The position numbers were made by a program, and so were the translations under genes. From Georgenia thermotolerans (GTDB taxonomy: Bacteria; Actinomycetota; Actinomycetes; Actinomycetales; Actinomycetaceae): a stretch of DNA of 64,000 nt. This document shows positions 31,010 to 40,984 of this stretch, in pieces; the stretch's first letter is position 1, and every line of letters starts with the position of its first letter. The notes under the pieces were generated by a model, which saw only the letters and a list, made by a program, of their open reading frames with translations, was not told the DNA's origin and made no database searches. The stretch spans positions 62,001-126,000 of the forward strand of contig NZ_VUKF01000005.1 of the NCBI RefSeq assembly GCF_009193185.1. Reading direction: 5' to 3'.

Positions 31010-31459
31010 CTACGCCTTGCCGGGGGCGGCGAGGTTCGGGCCGACGACTTCCCACCCGTCCTCGAGCTGCCCGGTGAAATCGTCGGGCAGGAGCCTCGCC
31101 TCGACGCCTCGGCCATTCCCGCCGACGCCGACGAAGGCGCCCCGGCTTGCGAAGTGCTCCTCGTCGACGCAGCTTCCGCCCGCGACGGCGTCGTCCTCGC
31201 CCGGCCCATCGAGGACGACAACCATGCACCACGGGTGCTCCTCGAGGCCTCGTGCCGCGTAGACGAGCGCTGCGTCCACCACTCCCACGAAGCGGAAGTG
31301 GTCGTAGTCCTCGAACTCGCGTCCGTCGGGAAGGGCGTCATCGGCGGTCGCCGGCCGGTCGAAGACGGCGAGCTCAGGCGAGGCGGCTCGGGAGGCGCCA
31401 CACCCGGTCATGAGAAGCAGACCACCAACGACAGCGACACACTTCGGTACGACTCGCAT
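31010..31459 (-). CDS. Putative lipoprotein of unknown function
   Basis: A 149-residue secreted protein. The signal peptide ends in the lipobox LMTGC (lipidated Cys20), so the mature protein would be attached to the outer face of the membrane. The mature part has two further cysteines (HPWCMVVV and GGSCVDEEHF) that could form a disulfide, and an acidic composition. No family is recognised. It heads the minus-strand run of small membrane-protein genes; a shared envelope role is inferred from the arrangement. Confidence 0.75.
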   Translation of the reverse strand: MRVVPKCVAVVGGLLLMTGCGASRAASPELAVFDRPATADDALPDGREFEDYDHFRFVGVVDAALVYAARGLEEHPWCMVVVLDGPGEDDAVAGGSCVDEEHFASRGAFVGVGGNGRGVEARLLPDDFTGQLEDGWEVVGPNLAAPGKA

Positions 31460-31525
31460 GCTGGCAAGGTAGCGATCAACGGGGAGCGAGACCGGCCGTT
31501 CCAGCGCGAAATCGGACAGAGATTT

Positions 31526-31687
31526 CTAAAAGGCGCCGGTGTTGCCCCCACTACCGAAGTAGTACGGGCGGGGGTCGGGCGGGTCCTGAGTCGTTCGAGG
31601 GTCGGCATCGCGGCCGGACTTCTTGCCGGCCCACAGCCCGACGACCGCGAGGACGAGGAGCACGACACCGGTGATCCAGAGCCACAT
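31526..31687 (-). CDS. Small single-helix membrane protein
   Basis: A 53-residue protein. One hydrophobic helix (WLWITGVVLLVLAVVGLWAG) begins at the second residue, followed by a hydrophilic tail rich in D, P and R. AAGGG lies about 7 bases before the ATG at 31687; the longer frame upstream has no ribosome site and no hydrophobic logic. Family unknown. It is separated by about 65 bases from the lipoprotein gene downstream. Confidence 0.6.
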   Translation of the reverse strand: MWLWITGVVLLVLAVVGLWAGKKSGRDADPRTTQDPPDPRPYYFGSGGNTGAF

Positions 31688-31802
31688 GGCGAACCCTTCT
31701 CGTTGATGGAGCCGCACAGACCTGCCGGAACGGTATCGCTGGCACCGAACCGGAGTCCTCGATTCAGCGGAAGGGGGCGATGACGGACGACGGCGAGCAC
31801 CC

Positions 31803-32932
31803 CTAGCCGGCGACGTCGCGAGCCGCGACCCCACCCAGCTCCCGCAGCCGCTGCTCGCAGCCGGCCACGATGTCGCGCACGATCTCGCCGGCCGGCCGCA
31901 GCTCGGTGAAGGTCCCGACGACCTGCCCCACGAAGAACGACTCCAGCTCTCGGGCGCGCGCGTCGCCCGCCTCCGCCGCGAGATCGATCCGCTCCCACGC
32001 CTCGCGCACCAGCGTCGACTGCCACGGCATCGGCAGCGGCGACGGCGCCCCCGGCCGGCCCCACGCGTCGAGCCAGGCGCTGCGCAGCTGCCGGGCGGGC
32101 TTGCCGGTCCGTGTCGGGGAGACCACCGTGTCGGTGCTGCGGGCGGTCAGCAGCTTCTCCTTGATGACGCCGGCCGCCGGGTCCTCGAGGCTGGAGAGCC
32201 ACACCGAGCCCGTCCACGCGCCGGCCGCACCGAGGGCCAGGGCCGCGGCGAGCTGGCGGCCCGTCGCGATGCCGCCCGCGGCGAGCACCGGGACGTCCCC
32301 TGCGAGGTCGACCACCTCCGGCGTGAGGACCATGGTGGCCACGTTCCCGGTGTGCCCGCCGCCCTCGGTGCCCTGGGCGACCAGGACGTCGACCCCGGCG
32401 GCCAGCTGCCGCCGCGCGTGCTCTCCCGTGCCCACCAACGCGGCGACCGGCACGCCGGCCGCCCGGGCGCGGGCCACCATCTCCGGCGGTGGCGTGCCGA
32501 GCGCGCTGGCGACCAGGGCCACCCGGTGCGAGAACGTCACCTCGAGCAGCTCGTGGACCACCTGGGCGTCCATGTTCGTCTCCAGGCTGATGTCGATCCG
32601 GCCGGTCCGGTCCAGCTGGGCGTCGGCCGGCAGCGGCGGGATCCCGTGGTCGGCGAGCAGCCCCTCCACGAAGTCCCGGTGCTCCGGTGGCACACCACCG
32701 CCGTCGACGGCGCCCACGGATCCCGGAACGAGCAGGTCGACACCGTAGGGCCGCCCCGCCAGCTGCTCGTCCATCCACGTGAGCCGGGCGTCGAGCTGCT
32801 CGGGGGTGTACATGGTGGCGCCGAGGACGCCCAGCGCGCCCGCACGCGAGACCTCGACGACGACAGCGGGCGCGCGGTTGAAGCCGACGAGCGGGTGCTC
32901 GACCCCCACCAGCTCGGTGAACGCAGTACGCA

Positions 32933-32933
<1 letters not shown>
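31803..32933 (-). CDS. Nitronate monooxygenase / 2-nitropropane dioxygenase-like flavoenzyme
   Basis: A 376-residue FMN-dependent TIM-barrel enzyme. The hallmark VAQGTEGGGHTGNVATMVLTP (near residues 185-205) and the phosphate-binding VLAAGGIATGRQLAAALALGA are visible, as in nitronate monooxygenases and the related enoyl reductase FabK. Its start overlaps the stop of the acyl-CoA carboxylase alpha gene (ATGA), so it is the third gene of the carboxylase operon. That context suggests a role with an acyl-CoA intermediate rather than nitroalkanes, but this is inference. Confidence 0.88.
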
Positions 32934-34969
<2,036 letters not shown>

Positions 34970-34972
34970 CGC

Positions 34973-36547
34973 TCACATCCGGAAGACGCCGTAGCCGGGC
35001 GATGGGACCGGGGCGTGTGCGGCGGCGGCCAGGCCCAGCCCGAGCACGCGGCGAGTGTCCACCGGGTCGATGACGCCGTCGTCCCACAACCGGGCGGTGC
35101 CGTAGTACGCCGCGCCCTGCTCCTCGTACTGGGCGCGAATGGGCGCCTTGAAGGCCTCCTCCTCCGCGGCGGACCACTCACCGCCGCGGGCCTCGATCCC
35201 GTCGCGGCGCACCGTGGCCAGGACGGCGGCCGCCTGCTCCCCGCCCATGACCGACACACGCGCGTTGGGCCAGGTCCACAGGAAGCGCGGGTCGTACGCG
35301 CGCCCGCTCATGGCGTAGTTGCCCGCCCCGAAGGAGCCGCCGATCACGACCGTGAGCTTGGGGACCACCGAGCAGGCGACGGCGGTGACGAGCTTGGCAC
35401 CGTCCTTGGCGATGCCGGCGTTCTCGTAGGCCCGCCCGACCATGAACCCGGCGATGTTCTGCAGGAACACCAGCGGGATCCCGCGCTGGTTGCACAGCTG
35501 GACGAAGTGGGCGCCCTTGAGCGCGGACTCGGAGAAGAGGATGCCGTTGTTGGCGACGATGCCGACGTCGTAGCCCCAGATCCGGGCGAAGCCGCACACC
35601 AGCGTGGTGCCGTAGAGCTCCTTGAACTCCTGGAGCCGGGAGCCGTCGACGATGCGGCGGATGACCTCGCGCACGTCGTAGGGGGTGCGCACGTCGGCGG
35701 GGACGACGTCGTAGAGGCCGGCGGGGTCCTCCTGCGGCTCCTCGGGCGGCTGCCAGCGCAGCGTGGCCGGGCCGGGCGGGGCGGTGGTGGCGACGGCGGC
35801 GCGCAGGAGGGCCAGGGCCTCGGCGTCGTCGGCGGCGAGGTGGTCGACGACGCCGGAGGTGCGGGCGTGCACGTCGCCCCCGCCGAGCTCCTCCGCCGTG
35901 ACGACCTCGCCGGTGGCGGCCTGCACCAGGGGCGGGCCGCCGAGGAAGATCGTGCCCTGCCCGCGCACGATGACCGACTCGTCGGCCATCGCCGGCACGT
36001 ACGCGCCGCCGGCGGTGCACGAGCCGAGCACGGCCGCCAGCTGCGGGATCCCGGCGGCGGACAGGCGGGCCTGGTGGTAGAAGATCCGCCCGAAGTGGTC
36101 CCGGTCCGGGAACACCTCGTCCTGCAGGGGCAGGTACGCCCCGCCGGAGTCGACGAGGTAGAGGCAGGGCAGGTGGTTCGCGGCGGCGACCTCCTGGGCG
36201 CGCAGGTGCTTCTTGACGGTCATCGGGTAGTAGGTGCCGCCCTTGACCGTGGCGTCGTTGGCGACGACGACGCACGCGCGCCCGGCCACCCGGCCCACCC
36301 CGGTGACGATGCCGGCGGCCGGCACCTCGTCGTCGTACATGCCGGTGGCCGCCAACGGGGATAGTTCGAGGAAGGGCGAGCCGGGGTCCAGGAGCCGGTC
36401 CACCCGCTCACGCACGAGCAGCTTGCCGCGGGCCACGTGCCGGTCGCGGGCCGGCTCCGGGCCGCCACGGCGCACGACGGCGAGGCGCTCGCGCAGGTCT
36501 GCGGCGAGCTCGGCCAGCGCGCCGGTGCGGTGCGGGGTCGTCGTCAT
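34973..36547 (-). CDS. Biotin-dependent acyl-CoA carboxylase, beta subunit (carboxyltransferase)
   Basis: A 524-residue carboxyltransferase with two crotonase-like halves. Visible marks are the N-terminal [55 protein letters not shown] and, in the second half, [19 protein letters not shown] with [19 protein letters not shown]. These resemble the methylcrotonyl/geranyl-CoA carboxylase beta subunits (LiuB/AtuC) more than propionyl-CoA carboxylases. First gene of the minus-strand operon; ATG at 36547 is chosen over a GTG nine bases earlier. Its promoter region holds a palindromic operator shared with the divergent TetR gene. Which branched acyl-CoA it uses is not provable by eye. Confidence 0.9.
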   Translation of the reverse strand: MTTTPHRTGALAELAADLRERLAVVRRGGPEPARDRHVARGKLLVRERVDRLLDPGSPFLELSPLAATGMYDDEVPAAGIVTGVGRVAGRACVVVANDATVKGGTYYPMTVKKHLRAQEVAAANHLPCLYLVDSGGAYLPLQDEVFPDRDHFGRIFYHQARLSAAGIPQLAAVLGSCTAGGAYVPAMADESVIVRGQGTIFLGGPPLVQAATGEVVTAEELGGGDVHARTSGVVDHLAADDAEALALLRAAVATTAPPGPATLRWQPPEEPQEDPAGLYDVVPADVRTPYDVREVIRRIVDGSRLQEFKELYGTTLVCGFARIWGYDVGIVANNGILFSESALKGAHFVQLCNQRGIPLVFLQNIAGFMVGRAYENAGIAKDGAKLVTAVACSVVPKLTVVIGGSFGAGNYAMSGRAYDPRFLWTWPNARVSVMGGEQAAAVLATVRRDGIEARGGEWSAAEEEAFKAPIRAQYEEQGAAYYGTARLWDDGVIDPVDTRRVLGLGLAAAAHAPVPSPGYGVFRM

Positions 36548-36584
36548 GCTCACCACCGAGCAAACGAGGAAATGTTTGGCCGAA

Positions 36585-36602
36585 CGTTAGCAATCGTTAA
36601 CG
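36585..36602. promoter_or_regulatory. Palindromic operator between the carboxylase and TetR genes
   Basis: CGTTAGCAATCGTTAACG is an 18-base inverted repeat with 7 of 9 positions paired, in the only AT-rich stretch of the 75-base divergent gap. Position and symmetry suit autoregulation and control by the TetR protein encoded at 36623. A weaker palindrome (GTTTGGCCGAAC) lies next to it at about 36574-36585. Confidence 0.6.
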
Positions 36603-36622
36603 CCACTGTCTACGATGCCGGC

Positions 36623-37210
36623 ATGTGCCCGCCGCCGCAGCCGCCCGCGCCGTCGCGTCGCGAGCAGATCCTCGCGGCGGCGGCGGACCTGTTCGCCCGC
36701 CGGGGCTTCCACGGGGTGTCCATCGACGAGATCGGCGCCGCGGTGGGGATCTCCGGGCCGGCGCTGTACCGGCACTTCCCGGGCAAGGACGCCATCCTGG
36801 CCGCGATGCTCATCGGGATCAGCGAGCACCTGCTCACCGGGGCCCGGGACCGGGTGGCGGCGGCCGGCGACGGCGCGGGGCTGGCCGCGCTGGTCGACTG
36901 GCACGTCGCCTTCGCCCTGGACCACCCGGCCCTGATCACCGTCCAGCAGCGCGACCTCGACGCCCTGGCGGAGACGGACCGGGAGACGGTCCGGCGGCTC
37001 CAGCGCAGCTACGTCGACGTGTGGGCGCGCGAGATCCAGGCGGCGGGGTCCGACGGGGTCCGGCGTGCCACCGCCGTGGCCGCCGCGCACGCCGTCCTCG
37101 GCCTCATCAACTCCACCCCGCACAGCGCCCGCCTGGGCCGGGCGGGCACCGGGGACCTGCTGCGCCGGATGGCCCTGCGCGCCCTGCTCGCCCCCGACCC
37201 GCCCAGCTGA
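36623..37210 (+). CDS. TetR family transcriptional regulator of the acyl-CoA carboxylase island
   Basis: A 195-residue regulator. The N-terminal helix-turn-helix is canonical: REQILAAAADLFARRGFHGV, then IDEIGAAVGISGPALYRHF (residues about 12-55). The rest is a helical ligand-binding domain. It sits between the divergent carboxylase operon and the downstream atuA-like and enoyl-CoA hydratase genes, 28 bases from the next start, so it is probably co-transcribed with them. A branched acyl-CoA as effector is inferred from neighbours. Confidence 0.9.
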   Translation: MCPPPQPPAPSRREQILAAAADLFARRGFHGVSIDEIGAAVGISGPALYRHFPGKDAILAAMLIGISEHLLTGARDRVAAAGDGAGLAALVDWHVAFALDHPALITVQQRDLDALAETDRETVRRLQRSYVDVWAREIQAAGSDGVRRATAVAAAHAVLGLINSTPHSARLGRAGTGDLLRRMALRALLAPDPPS

Positions 37211-37238
37211 CGGCCGACGGCCGCGAGAGGAGAGCAGC

Positions 37239-39083
37239 GTGGCTCACCCGTCTGCCGGCGCCGGCCGGCCCCTGCGCATCGCCAACGTGTCCGGGTTCTA
37301 CGGCGACCGGCTGTCCGCCGCCCGGGAGATGCTCGACGGCGGCCCGGTGGACGTCCTCACCGGCGACTGGCTGGCCGAGCTGACCATGAGCGTGCTCGCC
37401 CGGCAGCGCGCCCGCGACCCGGACGCGGGCTACGCGACCACCTTCGTCGACCAGCTCGAGGATGTCCTGGGCGACTGCCTGGACCGGGGCGTGCGCATCG
37501 TCTCGAACGCCGGGGGCCTCAACCCCCACGGCTGCGCGGCGGCGGTGCGCCGGATCGGGGCGCGCCTCGGCCGAGAGGTGCGGGTCGCCGTCATCGACGG
37601 CGACGACGCCACCGAGGCGCTGGCCCATGCGCGGGCGGCGGGCTGGGCGGCGCCGCACCTGGACACCGGCGAGCCGCTGCCGTCGGGCGCGGTCCCGGAG
37701 GCGGTCAACGCCTACCTGGGCTGCAGGGGCATCGTCGAGGCGCTGGCGGCCGGCGCCGACGTGGTGATCACCGGGCGGGTGACCGACGCCGCCGTCGTGC
37801 TCGGGCCGGCGGCGTGGCACCACGGCTGGGCCCGTGACGACTGGGACGCCCTGGCTGGCGCCGTGGCCGCCGGGCACGTCATCGAGTGCGGCGCGCAGGC
37901 CACCGGCGGCAACTTCGCGTTCTTCACCGAGCTGGCGGGCATGGAGCGGGTGGGGTTCCCGCTGGCCGAGGTGCACGCCGACGGCTCGGCCGTGATCACC
38001 AAGCACCCGGGCACCGGCGGGGCGGTCACCGTCGAGACGATCACGGCGCAGCTGCTCTACGAGGTCGGCGGCCCGCGGTACCTCACGCCCGACGTCGTCG
38101 TCCGGCTCGACACCGTGCGGCTGGAGCCGGCCGGGCCGGACCGGGTGCTTCTGTCCGGCACCCGCGGGGAGCCGGCGCCGGGGCAGGTCAAGGTGGGGGC
38201 GATCGTGCCGGCCGGGTGGCGCACCGGCACGACGTTCGTGCTCACCGGCGGGGAGATCGAGGCCAAGGCGGCCGCGGCCCAGGCGGCGCTCTGGGCGGGG
38301 GTGCCCGGCGGTCGGGAGGGGTTCGACGACGTCGCCGTGCGGCTGGTGCGCGCGGACCGGCCCGACCCGGCCAGCATGACCGACGCGGTCGCGCTGCTGA
38401 CCGTCGCGGTGCGCGGGCAGGACCGCGACCGGGTGGGACGGTTCGCCCGCACGGCGGTGGAGACGTGGCTGACCGGCTACCCGGGGCTGTACTTCACCGG
38501 CCCGCCCGTCTCGCCCAGCGCCTGCTCGGTGTTCTGGCCGGTCCTCATGCCGGCGGCGGACTTCCCGCAGCGGGTGACGTTCGACGGGCGGACGTGGGAG
38601 GTGCCGGCGGTCAGGACGCCGGCCGGCGCGGAGCCGGAGCGGGCACAGCCCGCGGCGGCGGCGACGCCGTCGGGACCTGCCGCGCCGGACGGCAACGGCG
38701 GCGCCCACGCCGGCGACCGGTCCGGGGAGACCACGCGCGTCCCGCTCGGCACCCTCGTCGGCGCCCGGTCGGGCGACAAGGGCGGCAACGCCACGCTCGG
38801 CGTGTGGGCCCGCACCGACGCCACGCACGCCTGGCTGCGGCGGTTCTGGACCGAGGACCGGCTGCGCGCGCTGCTGCCGGAGGCGGCCGGCCTGGAGCTC
38901 CGGCTGTGGGAGCTGCCGCACCTGCGGGCGGTGGGCGCCACAATCGTCGGGCTGCTCGGCAAGGGCGTCGGGGTCAGCCTCGCCCTGGACTCCCAGGGCA
39001 AGGGGCTGGCCGAGTACCTGCGGGCCAAGCACGTCGACGTCCCGGTCGAGCTGGTGCCGAACGGGGCCGGTCATGGACGCTGA
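37239..39083 (+). CDS. AtuA-family (DUF1446) acyclic terpene utilisation protein
   Basis: A 614-residue protein. The AtuA/DUF1446 core spans about residues 12-455 (LRIANVSGFYGDRLSAAREM, VSNAGGLNPHGCA, ITGRVTDAAVVLGP, ATGGNFAFFTEL). A low-complexity Ala/Pro/Gly linker follows (about 460-505), then a C-terminal AtuA-like domain beginning VPLGTLVGARSGDKGGNATLG. AtuA is required for citronellol/geraniol degradation in Pseudomonas but its reaction is unknown. GTG at 37239 has AGAGGAGAG upstream. Overlaps the enoyl-CoA hydratase start by 11 bases. Confidence 0.87.
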   Translation: MAHPSAGAGRPLRIANVSGFYGDRLSAAREMLDGGPVDVLTGDWLAELTMSVLARQRARDPDAGYATTFVDQLEDVLGDCLDRGVRIVSNAGGLNPHGCAAAVRRIGARLGREVRVAVIDGDDATEALAHARAAGWAAPHLDTGEPLPSGAVPEAVNAYLGCRGIVEALAAGADVVITGRVTDAAVVLGPAAWHHGWARDDWDALAGAVAAGHVIECGAQATGGNFAFFTELAGMERVGFPLAEVHADGSAVITKHPGTGGAVTVETITAQLLYEVGGPRYLTPDVVVRLDTVRLEPAGPDRVLLSGTRGEPAPGQVKVGAIVPAGWRTGTTFVLTGGEIEAKAAAAQAALWAGVPGGREGFDDVAVRLVRADRPDPASMTDAVALLTVAVRGQDRDRVGRFARTAVETWLTGYPGLYFTGPPVSPSACSVFWPVLMPAADFPQRVTFDGRTWEVPAVRTPAGAEPERAQPAAAATPSGPAAPDGNGGAHAGDRSGETTRVPLGTLVGARSGDKGGNATLGVWARTDATHAWLRRFWTEDRLRALLPEAAGLELRLWELPHLRAVGATIVGLLGKGVGVSLALDSQGKGLAEYLRAKHVDVPVELVPNGAGHGR

Positions 39084-39921
39084 GGTCGTCCACCTCGCAA
39101 CTTCCCGCGGGGTCGCCACCATCACCCTGGACTCCCCGGCCAACCGCAACGCCCTCTCCCGGTCCCTGCGCGCCCGGCTGGGAAGCCGCTTCGCGGCGGC
39201 GCTGGCCGACCCGGCGGTGCGGGTCGTCGTCCTCACCCACACCGGGCCGGTCTTCTGCGCGGGCGCCGACCTTGCGGCCGGCGGTGCCGGCGTGGGCGGG
39301 ACGGCGGCCGCCGATGCTGGCCTGGGCGGGACGGCCCCCACCGGGTCCGATGACGTCCGCGCCGACGGCGTCCCCGACCTCCCCCGGCTCATCGAGATGC
39401 TGTGGCACTCCCCCAAGCCGGTGATCGCGCGCCTTGCCGGGACGGCCCGCGGCGGCGGCGTCGGCCTGGTCGCCGCGTGCGACCTGGCGGTCGCGGCCGA
39501 CACGGTCGCCTTCGCCTTCCCCGAGGTGCGCCTGGGCGTCGTGCCCGCGGTCGTCTCGGCGCCGCTGCGCCGGCGGGTGGCCCCGCACGCCCTGCACGAG
39601 CTCTTCCTCACCGGCGAGGCGTTCGACGCGCGGCGGGCGGTCGCCATCGGCCTGCTCACCGCCGCCGTGGCCGCCGAGGCGCTCGACGCCGAGGTCCGGC
39701 GCTACGCGGACCTGCTGGTGCGCGGCGGGCCGGACGCCCTCGCGGCGACCAAGGCCCTGCTGCGCGAGGCGCCCACCGGTCCTCTGACCGCTGTCGAGCT
39801 AACCGGCCTGGGCGAGCTCTCCGCCCGCCACTTCGCCTCGGTGGAGGGACAGGAAGGCGTGCGCGCGCGTGCCGAGCGTCGTGAGGCTGCATGGGTTCCG
39901 CCGCCACTTGACGAGCCATGA
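39073..39921 (+). CDS. Enoyl-CoA hydratase/isomerase, methylglutaconyl-CoA hydratase-like
   Basis: A 282-residue crotonase. Substrate-binding FCAGADLA (near residue 60) and the oxyanion segment ARGGGVGLVAACDLAVAADT (near 130) are visible. The glutamate expected in the latter for classical hydratases (GGGxELA) is Gly here, as in LiuC-type methylglutaconyl-CoA hydratases; the second catalytic Glu in AFPEVRLG is kept. About 30 extra Gly/Ala/Thr residues are inserted near residue 70. It is co-translated with atuA-like. The substrate would be the glutaconyl-type product of the carboxylase, by analogy with the Liu/Atu pathways. Confidence 0.87.
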   Translation: MDAEVVHLATSRGVATITLDSPANRNALSRSLRARLGSRFAAALADPAVRVVVLTHTGPVFCAGADLAAGGAGVGGTAAADAGLGGTAPTGSDDVRADGVPDLPRLIEMLWHSPKPVIARLAGTARGGGVGLVAACDLAVAADTVAFAFPEVRLGVVPAVVSAPLRRRVAPHALHELFLTGEAFDARRAVAIGLLTAAVAAEALDAEVRRYADLLVRGGPDALAATKALLREAPTGPLTAVELTGLGELSARHFASVEGQEGVRARAERREAAWVPPPLDEP

Positions 39922-39959
39922 CCGGCCAGCGGCCGAGGGCGGCGGAGGTGGCGGAGCTC

Positions 39960-39978
39960 GTCCCGCTCGAGGCGGGAC
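39960..39978 (+). terminator. Hairpin terminator after the enoyl-CoA hydratase gene
   Basis: A perfect 7-bp stem (GTCCCGC with GCGGGAC) and 5-base loop, extendable by flanking GAGC/GCTC, lies 38 bases after the stop. Confidence 0.55.
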
Positions 39979-40038
39979 GGCTCCTGGTCGCTTGGTAGCA
40001 GCGTCCGCGTTACCGGCGCGTCACTCACGCATGACCGG

Positions 40039-40833
40039 CTAGTCGGGCAGGTCCACGCCGAGGTAGGCCAGCTGCGCCTGGACGGTGTGCCGAGCCGCGG
40101 TGGCCCGGAAGTCCTCCAGCTCGCCGTAGATGGCGGCGACGACCTCGCCGACGGTGGCGGCGCCGTCCCCCAGCGCCGCCCGTAGCTGGGCGAGGCGCTC
40201 CTCGCGGTGAGTCCGGTAGCCGGCGATGACGGCGGCGGGAGTGTCGATGACGGGGCCGTGGCCGGGCGCGATGCGCTCCACCCGGCCGGTGTCGGCGAGC
40301 GCCACGAGCCGCTCGAGGGTGGCCAGGTAGCTGGTGAGGTCGCCGTCCGGCCAGGCGATCACGGTCGTGCCGCGGCCGAGGATGGTGTCGCCGGTGAGCA
40401 GCAGCCGGTCCGCCGGAACGAGGAGGCTCACCGAGTCGGCGGTGTGGCCCGGCGTGGCGAGCACCTCGAGCGTCAGCGGGCCGACGGCGATGATCTCACC
40501 ATCGCGCAGAGGCTCCCCGCGCCCGGCGCCGCGCACCGGCGCGCCGGTGAGCGCGGCGAAGCGCTCGGCGGACTCGGCGTGGTCGTGGTGGTGGTGGGTG
40601 AGCAGCACGAGGGCGACCTTCCCGCCGTCCTCCCCCGCGACCCGCAGGGTGTCGGCCAGGTGCGCCTCGTCGAGGGGCCCGGGGTCGACGACGACCACCT
40701 CCGCGGCGCCCGGCTCGCGCAGCACCCAGGTGTTGGTGCCGTCGAGCGTCATCACGCCGGGGTTGGGTCCCAGCACGCACGCGGCGCGCGGGGTGACGCG
40801 GCCCCCGGTCCACAGCTCCGACGTCGACGTCAT
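40039..40833 (-). CDS. MBL-fold metallo-hydrolase (LACTB2/glyoxalase II-like)
   Basis: A 264-residue metallo-beta-lactamase-fold hydrolase. The dinuclear zinc motif is intact (LLTHHHHDHAESA near residue 80, then ATPGHTADSVS, LLTGDTILG and IAPGHGPV), and a C-terminal winged-helix-like domain (about 210-264) is typical of the LACTB2 group. These enzymes hydrolyse thioesters or nucleic acids; the substrate here is unknown. It lies between the acyl-CoA island and the GABA island and may belong to neither. Confidence 0.87.
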   Translation of the reverse strand: MTSTSELWTGGRVTPRAACVLGPNPGVMTLDGTNTWVLREPGAAEVVVVDPGPLDEAHLADTLRVAGEDGGKVALVLLTHHHHDHAESAERFAALTGAPVRGAGRGEPLRDGEIIAVGPLTLEVLATPGHTADSVSLLVPADRLLLTGDTILGRGTTVIAWPDGDLTSYLATLERLVALADTGRVERIAPGHGPVIDTPAAVIAGYRTHREERLAQLRAALGDGAATVGEVVAAIYGELEDFRATAARHTVQAQLAYLGVDLPD

Positions 40834-40867
40834 CGGCCCTCCTCGCTCTCCGGCCGCACTGTAGCGG

Positions 40868-40907
40868 CCCCCGCCGGCCCCGCGGAGTGCGGGACCGGCG
40901 GCGGGGG
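40868..40907 (-). terminator. Long GC hairpin after gabD
   Basis: CCCCCGCCGGCCCCGC (40868-40883) pairs with 40889-40907 with small bulges around a 5-base loop. It lies about 80 bases after the gabD stop, just past the tandem repeats, and before the MBL gene start on the same strand. Confidence 0.55.
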
Positions 40908-40928
40908 GCATCGTGATCGGGACGGAAC

Positions 40929-40981
40929 GTGACTTCGCGACGGAGTTGACGCCTCGCGACCTACTTGACGCCTCGCCGAGG
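40929..40981. repeat. 19-bp tandem repeats at the gabD 3' end (array A)
   Basis: Three units follow the gabD stop. The two clear ones are TTGACGCCTCGCGACCTAC (40946-40964) and TTGACGCCTCGCC (from 40965), exactly 19 bases apart; a degenerate GTGACTTCGCG copy starts at 40929. The same unit forms array B at 48579-48671. Confidence 0.75.
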
Positions 40982-40984
40982 ACG

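Noticed and set aside
37107-39659. 850-codon minus-strand frame opposite the AtuA-like and hydratase genes
   Set aside because: Antisense shadow; the plus strand has two family-level matches.
39918-39998. 26-residue plus-strand frame overlapping the hydratase stop by ATGA
   Set aside because: Spacing looks coupled, but the frame lies over the terminator hairpin and no downstream gene follows; probably chance.
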